64,000 nt of DNA from Neoasaia chiangmaiensis (GTDB lineage: Bacteria; Pseudomonadota; Alphaproteobacteria; Acetobacterales; Acetobacteraceae). The stretch covers positions 1,240,001 through 1,304,000 of the forward strand of contig NZ_CP014691.1 in assembly GCF_002005465.1 (NCBI RefSeq), in the 5' to 3' direction. The notes beneath the pieces were generated by a model that worked only from the letters and a program-made list of their open reading frames with translations, did no database searches and was not told the DNA's origin. Every line of letters begins with the position of its first letter. Position 1 is the stretch's first letter. Positions 10,639 to 18,763 of this stretch are shown here, piece by piece. The position numbers and the translations under genes are program-made.

Positions 10639-11538
10639 ATGACACCGCAAACCAAGCCCGTCTTCTGCGCCGATATCGGCGGTTCCTTCATCGACTGCGC
10701 GATCGTGCGGCATGACGGCACGATCGCCGACCGGCAGAAACTCCCGACCCCGATCCATGACCTGGATATGTTTCTGGCCACGCTGGAAGAGGCGACGGCG
10801 ATCCATGACGATCTGGATCTGCATATCGCCCTTGCGGGATTGCAGGATCCGGAAAGCGGTATCTGCACCGCCGCCAACATCCCGTGCATCAACGGCGTTC
10901 AACTGGCCCGGCGCCTGTCCTCCACGCTCGATCGAACGATCCGGATCGGCAACGACGCCGACTGCTTCGCGCTGGCCGAGGCGCGGATGGGCGCGGGACG
11001 CAGCCATCGGAACGTCCTTGGCATCATCCTCGGCACCGGCGTCGGCGGTGGACTCGTGCTGGACGGCCGTCTCATCACCAGCGCCGGCGGCCTGACCGGC
11101 GAATGGGGGCATGGTCCGGTCATCCCCCACCTCCCCGGCATGGAATCGCATATCCCGTGCTTTCCATGCGGCTGCGGGCAGTGGGGCTGCATCGACACCA
11201 TCGGCGGCGCACGCGGGCTGGAACGCCTGCACGCCTGGAACGGCGGGGAGAAGGCAGACAGCCGCGCCATCCTCGCCGCCTGGCGGCAGGGCGATCCGCT
11301 CGCGCGCCGCACGATCGAACACTACGTCACATATGTCTCCGCCGCGCTGGCGCTGGCCGTCAATCTCACCGGCGCCACCATCCTGCCGGTGGGCGGCGGC
11401 CTCTCGAATGCGCATGACCTGATCGAGGCACTCGACCACGCCACCAAAAAGCGTATCCTTCGTGACGCCGACGCAACATTACTCACGCCGTCCCGACTCG
11501 GGAGCGACGCAGGATTGTTGGGAGCGGCTTTTCTATGA
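10639..11538 (+). CDS. ROK-family sugar kinase (glucokinase or N-acetylglucosamine kinase type)
   Basis: This 299-residue cytoplasmic kinase has the N-terminal phosphate loop DIGGSFIDC, the ROK signature region LGTGVGGGLVLDGRL, the GEWGHGP segment, and a zinc motif CFPCGCGQWGC. It lacks the DNA-binding domain found in the regulator at 6080. The family phosphorylates glucose, GlcNAc, ManNAc or related sugars at C6 or C4. With a hexosaminidase and a sugar MFS gene adjacent, GlcNAc is the likeliest substrate, by inference. Its stop overlaps the MFS start (ATGA). Confidence 0.9.
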   Translation: MTPQTKPVFCADIGGSFIDCAIVRHDGTIADRQKLPTPIHDLDMFLATLEEATAIHDDLDLHIALAGLQDPESGICTAANIPCINGVQLARRLSSTLDRTIRIGNDADCFALAEARMGAGRSHRNVLGIILGTGVGGGLVLDGRLITSAGGLTGEWGHGPVIPHLPGMESHIPCFPCGCGQWGCIDTIGGARGLERLHAWNGGEKADSRAILAAWRQGDPLARRTIEHYVTYVSAALALAVNLTGATILPVGGGLSNAHDLIEALDHATKKRILRDADATLLTPSRLGSDAGLLGAAFL

Positions 11539-12884
11539 AAGAGAACACGACGATGGCCACAACCTACCGCCACGTTGACGGCGACGGCACGGTTCCCGAC
11601 CGCATCCCCGACGATAGCCTCGTCGGTCCCCACGGCTGGAGCCCACTGCTGATCGCCGCCATGATCTTCTTCGCCATGGGCTTCGTCACATGGCTGAACG
11701 GCCCGCTGATCTCGTTCGTCCGCGTTGCGTTTTCGCTGACGGATTTCAACGCCTTCTTCATTCCGCTCGTCTTCTATGTCTCGTATCTGCTCTTCTCCAT
11801 CCCGGCCTCGATGATCGCGCGCAAGCTCGGTCTCAAGCAGGGGCTGGCGCTGTCGATCGTCGTATCGGCCATCGGCGTCGCGACCTTCGGCCAGTTCATC
11901 GCGTGGCGGATCTATGGCGGCGCCCTGACCGGCCTGCTCACCCTCGGCGCAGGCCTCTCGCTGATGCAGGTTGTCATCAACCCGCTCGTCAGCCTGCTCG
12001 GCCCGCCAACCCATGCCGCCAAGCGCATCGCGATCATGGGAATCTGCAACAAGTTCGCTGGCATTCTCGCCCCCATCGTTCTGGCGACGCTGGTCATGCA
12101 CAATATCGGCGGAGTCGCCGCACAGGCCGCCGCCGCAACCGACCCCGCCGTGCGCGAGGGCATCCTCTCGAATTTCGTGCACGCGCTCTACTGGCCGTAT
12201 CTCGGCATGGCCGCCATGCTGCTGGTCGTCGCGGCCATCGTCGCCGTCTCGTCACTCCCCAATCTCGAGGCGCCGCCGATCCCATCCTTGTCGGGAGAGG
12301 CCACGACATCCATCTTCCGCCCGCATCTGGTCTGGGGCTTCATCACGATGTTCCTCTATGTCGGGGCCGAAGTGATGGCGGGCGACGCCATCGGCACCTA
12401 TGGCCAGGGATTCGGCCTGCCGCTGGACCAGACCAAATTCTTCACCTCGCTCACGCTCGGCGGCATGCTGATCGGCTACATCGCAGGCTTTCTCGTCGTG
12501 CCGCGCATCCTGCCGCAGGAACGATATCTCGAGCTCTCCTGCGTCCTTGGAATCGTGCTGACCGCGCTGGCCTTCCTGACACACGGTTACACGTCAGTCC
12601 TGTGCGTCGCGCTTCTTGGCGTCGCGAACGCCATGATCATGCCGACAATTTTCCCCATCGCCATTCGCGGCGCGGGCGCGGCAACGCCGCTGGCCTCCGC
12701 CCTGCTGGTCATGTCCTACAGCGGCGGCGCGATCATCCCGCAGTTCTATGTCCTGCTGAAGCCCTATCTCGGCTTTCAGGGCATGTTCGCCCTGCTGGTG
12801 CTCCCCTGCTATGCCGCAATCCTCGCCTATGCCCGGCGCTACGGTCGCGTCGGCCTGGGACCATTGCCGCTCGAACGGCGATAA
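11535..12884 (+). CDS. FHS-type MFS sugar transporter (FucP/NagP-like)
   Basis: The protein has 449 residues and roughly 12 membrane spans. It opens with a soluble N-terminus, then GFVTWLNGPLISFVRVAF, the FHS (fucose/glucose/galactose-H+ symporter) pattern. Motifs such as NPLVSLLGPP and NAMIMPTIFPIAIR also fit FucP and NagP relatives. ATG 11535 overlaps the kinase stop; an in-frame ATG at 11553 is an alternative start. It probably imports the monosaccharide released outside the cytoplasmic membrane. Its last 46 nt overlap the convergent DUF3429 gene. Confidence 0.9.
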   Translation: MKENTTMATTYRHVDGDGTVPDRIPDDSLVGPHGWSPLLIAAMIFFAMGFVTWLNGPLISFVRVAFSLTDFNAFFIPLVFYVSYLLFSIPASMIARKLGLKQGLALSIVVSAIGVATFGQFIAWRIYGGALTGLLTLGAGLSLMQVVINPLVSLLGPPTHAAKRIAIMGICNKFAGILAPIVLATLVMHNIGGVAAQAAAATDPAVREGILSNFVHALYWPYLGMAAMLLVVAAIVAVSSLPNLEAPPIPSLSGEATTSIFRPHLVWGFITMFLYVGAEVMAGDAIGTYGQGFGLPLDQTKFFTSLTLGGMLIGYIAGFLVVPRILPQERYLELSCVLGIVLTALAFLTHGYTSVLCVALLGVANAMIMPTIFPIAIRGAGAATPLASALLVMSYSGGAIIPQFYVLLKPYLGFQGMFALLVLPCYAAILAYARRYGRVGLGPLPLERR

Positions 12885-13399
12885 CGCCAGAACAGCGCGC
12901 CAAAGGCCGTCACCGGCACGGCCATCTGCACAGGGCGCAGGCGCGCAAAGAAGCGCGGCGCCTCCCCCCGCCGCGCCGATTGCGTGTCGATCGCGGCGGT
13001 CGCGGCATATCCAGCCGTCAGCATAAGCAACGACAGCCGACGAAACGGCACCAGCAATGACAGCATGCCCGGCGCGAAGATCGCCAGCATGCCGCCGATC
13101 TCACCGGGCAGCGGGCCGCCTTTCTCGCGGAAACTGTATCCGCGGTGCACGCCGGACAGGAAGCAGAGCAATCCACCACCCCACAAGCGGGTCGCCATGG
13201 CGACGCCTCGGCCCGCCCGCCTCGGCAGAAGAGCGCCGAGCAACGCCCCCACGATCATCGGCACCATCGCCAGCCAGCCGAAGAAAAACCCTTCCAACGG
13301 CGTGCGCGCCAACCCGTCTTCCGTGCCACGGCTCAGGTGCATTTCTCTGGCAGGCCCGCCCTGAAATGCGTTCGAAGTCCCTATGCCCGTATCGTTCAT
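12839..13399 (-). CDS. DUF3429 family membrane protein
   Basis: The 186-residue protein has about four or five membrane spans (GWLAMVPMIVGALLGALL, LWGGGLLCFLSGVHRGYSF, GMLAIFAPGMLSLLVPF, a span near LSLLMLTAGYAATAA, and one near the C-terminus). The GVHRGYSF and MLSLLVPF stretches resemble DUF3429 proteins, whose function is unknown. Its 3' end overlaps the 3' end of the convergent MFS gene by 46 nt. The start at ATG 13399 leaves about 165 nt to the divergent feoA. Confidence 0.75.
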   Translation of the reverse strand: MNDTGIGTSNAFQGGPAREMHLSRGTEDGLARTPLEGFFFGWLAMVPMIVGALLGALLPRRAGRGVAMATRLWGGGLLCFLSGVHRGYSFREKGGPLPGEIGGMLAIFAPGMLSLLVPFRRLSLLMLTAGYAATAAIDTQSARRGEAPRFFARLRPVQMAVPVTAFGALFWRYRRSSGNGPRPTRP

Positions 13400-13525
13400 G
13401 CGTCTGGATTTCCTTTTACGCGATGGACTCGCGACAACGCACGATGCGGACCGAACGCTGCCAATCCCTCCCCAGATGACAGCGAGTTTAACGATGCCCG
13501 GTTTACAAGCACCTCTCCCGGCGAC

Positions 13526-13540
13526 TAAGAAGCGTTCTTA
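13526..13540. promoter_or_regulatory. Irr/ICE-like palindrome upstream of feoAB
   Basis: A perfect inverted repeat, TAAGAA-GCG-TTCTTA, ends 24 nt before the feoA ATG. Its AGAA-N3-TTCT core matches the iron-control element bound by alphaproteobacterial Irr (consensus TTTAGAA-N3-TTCTAAA, from memory). The position is suited to controlling ferrous iron uptake. Binding by Irr or another Fur-family protein is inference. Confidence 0.55.
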
Positions 13541-13564
13541 ACAATCACTCGGGATGTCGGATCG

Positions 13565-13804
13565 ATGTACCTCAATGCTCTGCCCAAGGGATGCCATGCG
13601 GTGATCGACCACGTGGAACCACGCGGCGCAGCCGACCCCATCACAGCGCGCCTGCTCGAACTGGGCTTCGTTCCCGGCGAACCGGTGCAGATGGTCGCTC
13701 ATGGCCCGATGGGGGCCGATCCGATCGCCGTTCGCGTCGGCACCACGCGCTTCGCCCTGCGCCGCGACGAAGCCGCCAGAGTGTATCTGCGCGACAACGC
13801 CTGA
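13565..13804 (+). CDS. feoA: Ferrous iron transport accessory protein FeoA
   Basis: This 79-residue SH3-like protein shows ARLLELGFVPGEPVQMVAH, ADPIAVRVGTTRFALRRDEA and a C-terminal VYLRDN, the standard FeoA features. It lies 6 nt upstream of feoB. FeoA is a small cytoplasmic partner needed for FeoB activity in several bacteria. Confidence 0.95.
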   Translation: MYLNALPKGCHAVIDHVEPRGAADPITARLLELGFVPGEPVQMVAHGPMGADPIAVRVGTTRFALRRDEAARVYLRDNA

Positions 13805-13810
13805 TCCTCC

Positions 13811-15658
13811 ATGGACGTTCGTGTCGCCTCGCTTTACGCGGCACTGGTCGGCAATCCGAACTGCGGCAAGACAGCCCTCTTCAACCAACTGACCGGCAGC
13901 CGCCAGAAAGTCGCCAACTACGCCGGCGTCACCGTCGAGCGTAAGGAAGGCCGCTTCGTCACGCCCGGCGGCCGGCCGGTGCGGCTGCTCGATCTTCCCG
14001 GGGCTTACAGCCTTGCCGCCACCAGCCCGGACGAAGACGTCACACGCGACGTCTGCCTCGGGCGACATCGCACCGAGCCCCGGCCCGAGCTTCTGATCAA
14101 TGTGGTGGATGCCACCAATCTGCGGCTGCACCTGCGATTCGTGCTGGAATTACGGCAGTTGGGCCTGCCGATGATCCTCGTCGTCAACATGATGGATGAG
14201 GCGAAACGGCGTGGCATCTCCGTCGATCTCGATGGTCTCTCCCGTGAATTCGGCATGCCGGTCGTCCCGGCCGTCAGCGTTCGCAAGAACGGCGCGTCAG
14301 CATTGCTCGACGTTCTGGACCAGCCCCCGCCTCTGCCCCCGAAACCTTTGGGAGCGGACGTCGAAATTCACGCCGAGGTGCGTCGTCTCCTCGCGGCTTA
14401 TGTCCAGCATTCGAAGCGCGACGGAGAGCTATTGGCCGATCGGCTGGATCGGTGGTTCCTGCATCCCGTTTTCGGCCCACTGATCCTGCTCGCCGTCCTG
14501 TTCGTCATGTTCCAGACGGTATTTTCCTGGGCGCAGCCGGTCATGGACCTGTTGCAGAACGGCGTGGCCACGCTGGGGCAGACGCTCGGCGCGGCCTTGC
14601 CGGACGGCGTCCTGCGCAGCCTCCTCGTGGATGGCGTGATCGCCGGCGCGGGCACGGTCATCACCTATCTGCCGCAGATCCTGATCCTGTTCCTGTGGAT
14701 TTTGGCACTGGAGGAATCGGGCTACCTGCCGCGCGCGGCCTTCCTGCTGGACCGGATCATGGCAACGGCCGGGTTGAGCGGGCGATCCTTCATTCCCCTG
14801 CTCTCCAGCTTCGCCTGCGCCATACCCGGCATCATGGCGACGCGCACCATCCAGAACCCGCGCGACCGGCTCGTCACCATTCTCGTCGCGCCGCTCATGA
14901 CCTGCTCGGCCCGGCTGCCAGTCTATACGCTGCTCATCGGCGCCTTCGTGCCGCACCGGCGGGTCTGGGGCATCTTCGGGCTGCAAGGGCTGGTACTGTT
15001 CGGGCTTTATGCCTTCGCCATCGTCAGCGGCCTGATCGTCGCGCGCCTCATGACCCACGGCGTCAAGGCCGCGGAACATCCGCTCCTGCTGGAACTGCCG
15101 CCCTACCGGCGTCCTGTCCTGCGCCACCTGGCACTGGGCCTCTGGCAGCGTGCCACCATGTTCCTGTCGCGGGTCGGCACGATCATCGTGACCCTCAACG
15201 TCCTGCTCTGGGCGCTTTCCAGCTTCCCGGCACCCCCTCCAGGCGCATCCGGCGCCGCCATCGACTGGAGCCTGGCGGGGCGCATCGGGCACTGGATGAT
15301 GCCGATCTTCGCGCCGATTGGATTCAACTGGCAGATCTGCGTTTCGCTCATCCCCGGCATGGCGGCACGGGAAGTCGCCGTCAGCGCGCTGGCGACCGTC
15401 TATGCCCTGGGCGCGACGGAAGACAATGCGGCCGACAAGCTGGCGCCGCTGCTCTCGGCACAGTGGAGTCTGGCAACCGCGTTCTCGCTTCTGGCATGGT
15501 ATGTTTTCGCCCCGCAGTGCCTGTCCACACTGGCCGTCATCCGACGCGAGACGAATTCATGGAAGGTCGTCGCGGGAACCGCGGGCTATCTTTTCGCGCT
15601 GGCCTATGGCGCGGCACTCGCCACATACCAGATAACACGCATGCTTACCGGAGGCTGA
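13811..15658 (+). CDS. feoB: Ferrous iron transporter FeoB
   Basis: The protein has 615 residues. The N-terminal GTPase domain shows G1 VGNPNCGKTALF, G3 DLPGAYSL and G4 NMMDEAK. After a linker come the two Gate repeats and the membrane spans, including SFACAIPGIMATRTIQNPRD and IPGMAAREVAVSALATVYAL. At 615 residues it is shorter than E. coli FeoB (about 770), as in many alphaproteobacteria. It imports Fe(II) across the inner membrane. It sits directly between feoA and the Cys-rich small gene. Confidence 0.97.
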   Translation: MDVRVASLYAALVGNPNCGKTALFNQLTGSRQKVANYAGVTVERKEGRFVTPGGRPVRLLDLPGAYSLAATSPDEDVTRDVCLGRHRTEPRPELLINVVDATNLRLHLRFVLELRQLGLPMILVVNMMDEAKRRGISVDLDGLSREFGMPVVPAVSVRKNGASALLDVLDQPPPLPPKPLGADVEIHAEVRRLLAAYVQHSKRDGELLADRLDRWFLHPVFGPLILLAVLFVMFQTVFSWAQPVMDLLQNGVATLGQTLGAALPDGVLRSLLVDGVIAGAGTVITYLPQILILFLWILALEESGYLPRAAFLLDRIMATAGLSGRSFIPLLSSFACAIPGIMATRTIQNPRDRLVTILVAPLMTCSARLPVYTLLIGAFVPHRRVWGIFGLQGLVLFGLYAFAIVSGLIVARLMTHGVKAAEHPLLLELPPYRRPVLRHLALGLWQRATMFLSRVGTIIVTLNVLLWALSSFPAPPPGASGAAIDWSLAGRIGHWMMPIFAPIGFNWQICVSLIPGMAAREVAVSALATVYALGATEDNAADKLAPLLSAQWSLATAFSLLAWYVFAPQCLSTLAVIRRETNSWKVVAGTAGYLFALAYGAALATYQITRMLTGG

Positions 15659-15659
15659 T

Positions 15660-15845
15660 ATGATCGAAGTTGTCATTGCCGCCATCATCGTCGCACTCTG
15701 CGCCGCCTATTGGGGCGCGCGCCTGTTCCCGAGACAATGGGCATCGCTGCGGGCAACAGCAGGGCTCGCCCCGAAAATGACCGCGGGCAACGCCAATAGC
15801 GCCTGTGGCGCCTGCAAGGCCTGCAAAGGCGGAAGCTGCCACTAA
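15660..15845 (+). CDS. Small membrane-anchored Cys-rich protein of the feo operon (DUF6587-like)
   Basis: The protein is 61 residues long. It has one N-terminal membrane span (EVVIAAIIVALCAAYWGARL) and a short tail ending ACGACKACKGGSCH, with four Cys and a terminal His. Its ATG follows the feoB stop by one nucleotide. Such short proteins follow feoB in many alphaproteobacteria and may play a FeoC-like role; the function is unproven. The Cys/His tail could bind a metal or an Fe-S cluster. Confidence 0.75.
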   Translation: MIEVVIAAIIVALCAAYWGARLFPRQWASLRATAGLAPKMTAGNANSACGACKACKGGSCH

Positions 15846-15861
15846 GGGCAGCACGCCGCCG

Positions 15862-16191
15862 TCAGCGGACCACGTTCTGCGGCGCGCTGTTCGTTGGTAG
15901 CACCACGCCGGCACGCAGGTAGGGCAGTGCGGTGCCCGGCGTATATCCCGCAGCGGTCCACGTCACCATGCTGGAGGGCGAAACACCCAATGCCTTCCAC
16001 TGCGCCGCATCCTGCGGCGTGATGCTGTTGCGCTCCAGCATCCGTGCATCTGCATACGAATATCCCTGCTGCCGCCAGAGATCCGTCATGCCTGTAACGT
16101 GCATGCGGGTATGATCGATTTCAGGCTGGGAACAGGCTGAGACAAGCAGCGCGCCGGCAAGCGCCAACGGCATCGACAAGCGTATGGTCAT
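15862..16191 (-). CDS. Small lipoprotein of unknown function
   Basis: The protein has 109 residues from ATG 16191. The signal sequence ends in the lipobox LVSAC, with the lipidated Cys at about residue 18. The mature part contains ARMLERNSITPQDAAQWKAL and PSSMVTWTAAGYTPGTAL, which suggests short helical repeats. I recognise no family. A longer reading frame upstream has no signal and is rejected. Confidence 0.7.
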   Translation of the reverse strand: MTIRLSMPLALAGALLVSACSQPEIDHTRMHVTGMTDLWRQQGYSYADARMLERNSITPQDAAQWKALGVSPSSMVTWTAAGYTPGTALPYLRAGVVLPTNSAPQNVVR

Positions 16192-16276
16192 GAGGTTCAG
16201 TCGCCTTTCATAAGCGACATATCCCCAGCCCGGCGGGTTAATCAATGCTCGTCGGCCAAACAGGCGTGACCAGGCC

Positions 16277-17161
16277 TCAGAACGTTGCAGGATCGGGACC
16301 GATGCGGCCACCGGATGTGTCCATCGCAGCGATCTTGCCCATGTCCTCATCATCGAGACGGAAATCGAACACATCGATATTCTCGTCGATCCGCTTCGGC
16401 GTGGCGGATTTCGGTATGACAATCAGGCCACTGTCCAGATGCCAGCGGATCACGACCTGCGCCGCCGTCTTGCCGTGCTTCCCGGCAATCGACGTGATGA
16501 TCGGGTCGTTCAGCACCTGTCCTTGTCCAAGCGGACTCCAGGATTCCGTGCGGATATCGTGCTTCTCATGGAACGCACACAGTTCGCGCTGCTGGAATCG
16601 CGGGTGCAGCTCGACCTGATTGACGACCGGCACGACGCCCGTCTCATCGATGATGCGGGTCAGATGATCCGCCGTGAAATTCGAGACGCCGATCGAGCGG
16701 ATGCGGCCCTCACGCTGCAGGTCGATCATCGCCTTCCAGCTCTCGACGTAGAGCCCACGTTTCGGCTGCGGCCAATGCATCAGGTAGAGGTCGAGAACAT
16801 CGCGCTTCAACTTGCGGAGACTGGCCTCGAAAGCACGCTTGGTGGCGTCGTATCCCTGATCGTCGTTCCACAGCTTCGTGGTCACGTAGATATCGGGATG
16901 GCCCTCCAGACCGGCGCCGACACCCTCCTCGTTGCGATAGATCATCGCCGTATCGATCGACTGGTATCCGGCTTTCACCGCATGGCGCACGATATCGGCG
17001 GTCTCGTCGGCCGGCGTCTGCCAGACACCGAGCCCAAGCTGCGGAATCCGTTTACCGTCATGCAACGTGAGATGCAGCTGCTGCTCATCGCTCAGATCGG
17101 TTCCCACGCCAGCTTCGGCCGTCGTGGTGGAATTGTGGAACAGCTTGTCCGTCAGGGTCAT
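16277..17161 (-). CDS. Aldo/keto reductase (2,5-diketo-D-gluconate reductase-like)
   Basis: This 294-residue AKR shows GLGVWQTP, the catalytic Asp/Tyr segment IDTAMIYRNEEGVG, TTKLWNDD, the catalytic His in YLMHWPQP, then IGVSNF and NQVELHP. It resembles the DkgA group (AKR5), which reduces keto sugars and small carbonyls with NADPH. ATG 17161 has AGGGA 8 nt upstream. A longer frame to 17398 has no start context. Keto-gluconate metabolism would suit an acetic acid bacterium, but the substrate is not determined by the sequence. Confidence 0.93.
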   Translation of the reverse strand: MTLTDKLFHNSTTTAEAGVGTDLSDEQQLHLTLHDGKRIPQLGLGVWQTPADETADIVRHAVKAGYQSIDTAMIYRNEEGVGAGLEGHPDIYVTTKLWNDDQGYDATKRAFEASLRKLKRDVLDLYLMHWPQPKRGLYVESWKAMIDLQREGRIRSIGVSNFTADHLTRIIDETGVVPVVNQVELHPRFQQRELCAFHEKHDIRTESWSPLGQGQVLNDPIITSIAGKHGKTAAQVVIRWHLDSGLIVIPKSATPKRIDENIDVFDFRLDDEDMGKIAAMDTSGGRIGPDPATF

Positions 17162-17243
17162 GGGAAAATCCCTTTTGGCTTGAGGAGGATTTGCCCGAGG
17201 ACAAAGGTTCAACGTCTCCGAAGTTCCCCGACGAAACCGTTCG

Positions 17244-18401
17244 TCACGCCTGCTGCGGGTGTTCGTCGGCCTGTGGCGTCTTGGCATGCCCGCCCTTGAT
17301 CGCGTCGTCCGAAACCACCTTCGCCGTGACGGCGTCCGGCTGCGGCAGGCCGGAGACCTTGGGTTGACGTCCCATGATACGGTCTTCCAGACCGGCATTC
17401 AGCTCCGCGCCGAACAGCACGACATAAGCGCTGACGAAGAACCACATCATGATGGCCGCCACGGCGCCGAGAGGCCCGTACGTCGATCCGTAAGCCGCGA
17501 ACCGCCCGACATAGAATGAGAAAGCGAGCGACGTGACGACCCAGAAGATCGTCGCCACGATCGAGCCGGGAACGATCCAGCGCCACGCCGCCGGAGCGCG
17601 GGAAGGACCATAGCGGTAAAGCAGCGTCACAGCCCCGAACACGAACAGCAGCATCAGCGCCGGGGCGCCCCAGTGGATCAGTGCCGGCACGCCATAGCTC
17701 ATGAGAAGGCTTGCCGGGTAGGGCAGCGCCCGCAGGCTGCCGAAATGTGCCGGCAGGTAGTCCACGAGCGCCGGCAGCGCGACCATCAAGGCCAGCGTCA
17801 GGCATGCGCCCAGAACGGCGATGAAGGTGGTGCCGAGCGCCAGCGCCTGAAAACGGACGAAACTGCGCGCTTCCTCGAGCCCATAGGCGATGTTGAGCGC
17901 GGAGAGCACGGATTTGGTGCTGGCCGAGGCCGACCACAGCGCAACGGAGATCGAGAAGATCAGCCCGATCGTCAATGACGAATGCGGCTGGGAGATCAAC
18001 GTATGAATCTGGTTGCCGATCAGCGTATAGGCCGTGCTCGGCAGAAGATGGCGCAGAACCTCCAGTTGCGGCTCGACGGTTTCGAGGTTGAAAGCAAGAC
18101 CATAGACCGAGATCAGGGTGCTGATCGCCGGAAAGAGCGACAGCGTCGCATAGAAGGCGCAGCCAGCGGCGGCCAGGGAAACCTGGCTCGTGCCCAGTTC
18201 GCTGATCGTCTGCCGGAACACCAGTTTCCATCCCGCCCACGGCATGTGGAAGGGCGTGGCCGCACCCGTCCCCGGCGCATTCGGTCCTAGTTTCTGGGCC
18301 TGACGAATCCCTTCCTCATCCCGTTGAAGGCGGGCATCGTCGATCTGCTCCCGAAGTTGCGCGATATCCTTGCCGGACTGGGGGCGCATGGCGTCGGTCA
18401 A
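17244..18401 (-). CDS. YihY/UPF0761 family inner-membrane protein
   Basis: This protein of about 385 residues carries the YihY domain, with FYATLSLFPAISTLISVYGL, WSASASTKSVLSALNIAYGL and SFYVGRFAAYGSTYGPLGAV, and about six membrane spans. I start it at TTG 18401, since GAGGAG lies 7 nt upstream; ATG 18389 is the nearest ATG. The family was once annotated as RNase BN and its real function is unclear. The C-terminal tail is charged and soluble. Confidence 0.88.
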   Translation of the reverse strand: MTDAMRPQSGKDIAQLREQIDDARLQRDEEGIRQAQKLGPNAPGTGAATPFHMPWAGWKLVFRQTISELGTSQVSLAAAGCAFYATLSLFPAISTLISVYGLAFNLETVEPQLEVLRHLLPSTAYTLIGNQIHTLISQPHSSLTIGLIFSISVALWSASASTKSVLSALNIAYGLEEARSFVRFQALALGTTFIAVLGACLTLALMVALPALVDYLPAHFGSLRALPYPASLLMSYGVPALIHWGAPALMLLFVFGAVTLLYRYGPSRAPAAWRWIVPGSIVATIFWVVTSLAFSFYVGRFAAYGSTYGPLGAVAAIMMWFFVSAYVVLFGAELNAGLEDRIMGRQPKVSGLPQPDAVTAKVVSDDAIKGGHAKTPQADEHPQQA

Positions 18402-18763
18402 ACGGGAACTCCTCACGAGCAGAACGTAACACGATACTGGATCATCATTACGCAATAGTGTCGGTTTACGTTCCCATAATATAATGCGGCAGACGATGCG
18501 ACTGCGGCACGCAAATATGAAATTTTCGACGCAGTGAAAAAACCATGTTGCACACACGATGGTTTAGCCCCATATGGCCGCCCACGCAGCAACGCACGTG
18601 CCACTGGCCCTCTGTAGGTTACGCAACGACGTCAAGCGTTCTGGCAATCGGGTTGCTCTCATCGCGTCTCGGCGCGGGCAAGACGACCTCGACTTGATCG
18701 CCGGTCCGTTCGACCGTTTCGCAACACGCCGCTCCCGTCAGGACGGCCACCGGGAGGAGCGTC
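18402..18763 (+). promoter_or_regulatory. Long 5' leader of ornithine decarboxylase, candidate speF-type RNA
   Basis: This 362-nt stretch has no convincing gene. It holds a TATAAT at 18480-18485, a hairpin at 18540-18565 (AAACCAT/ATGGTTT), a 5-bp hairpin near 18700 (CGGTC/GACCG), and a structure over the ribosome-binding site at 18730-18761. A six-codon reading frame (MKFSTQ) sits at 18517-18537. Alphaproteobacterial speF genes are known to carry a long conserved leader RNA, the speF motif. I cannot align to that model here, so the assignment is tentative. Confidence 0.4.
18730..18761 (+). promoter_or_regulatory. Hairpin sequestering the ornithine decarboxylase ribosome-binding site
   Basis: CGCTCC (18730-18735) can pair with GGAGCG (18756-18761). 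In an overlapping alternative, CTCCCG (18732-18737) pairs with CGGGAG (18751-18756). Both hide the GGGAGGAG ribosome-binding site 2-8 nt before ATG 18764. The competing pairings suggest a switchable translational control element. Confidence 0.5.
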
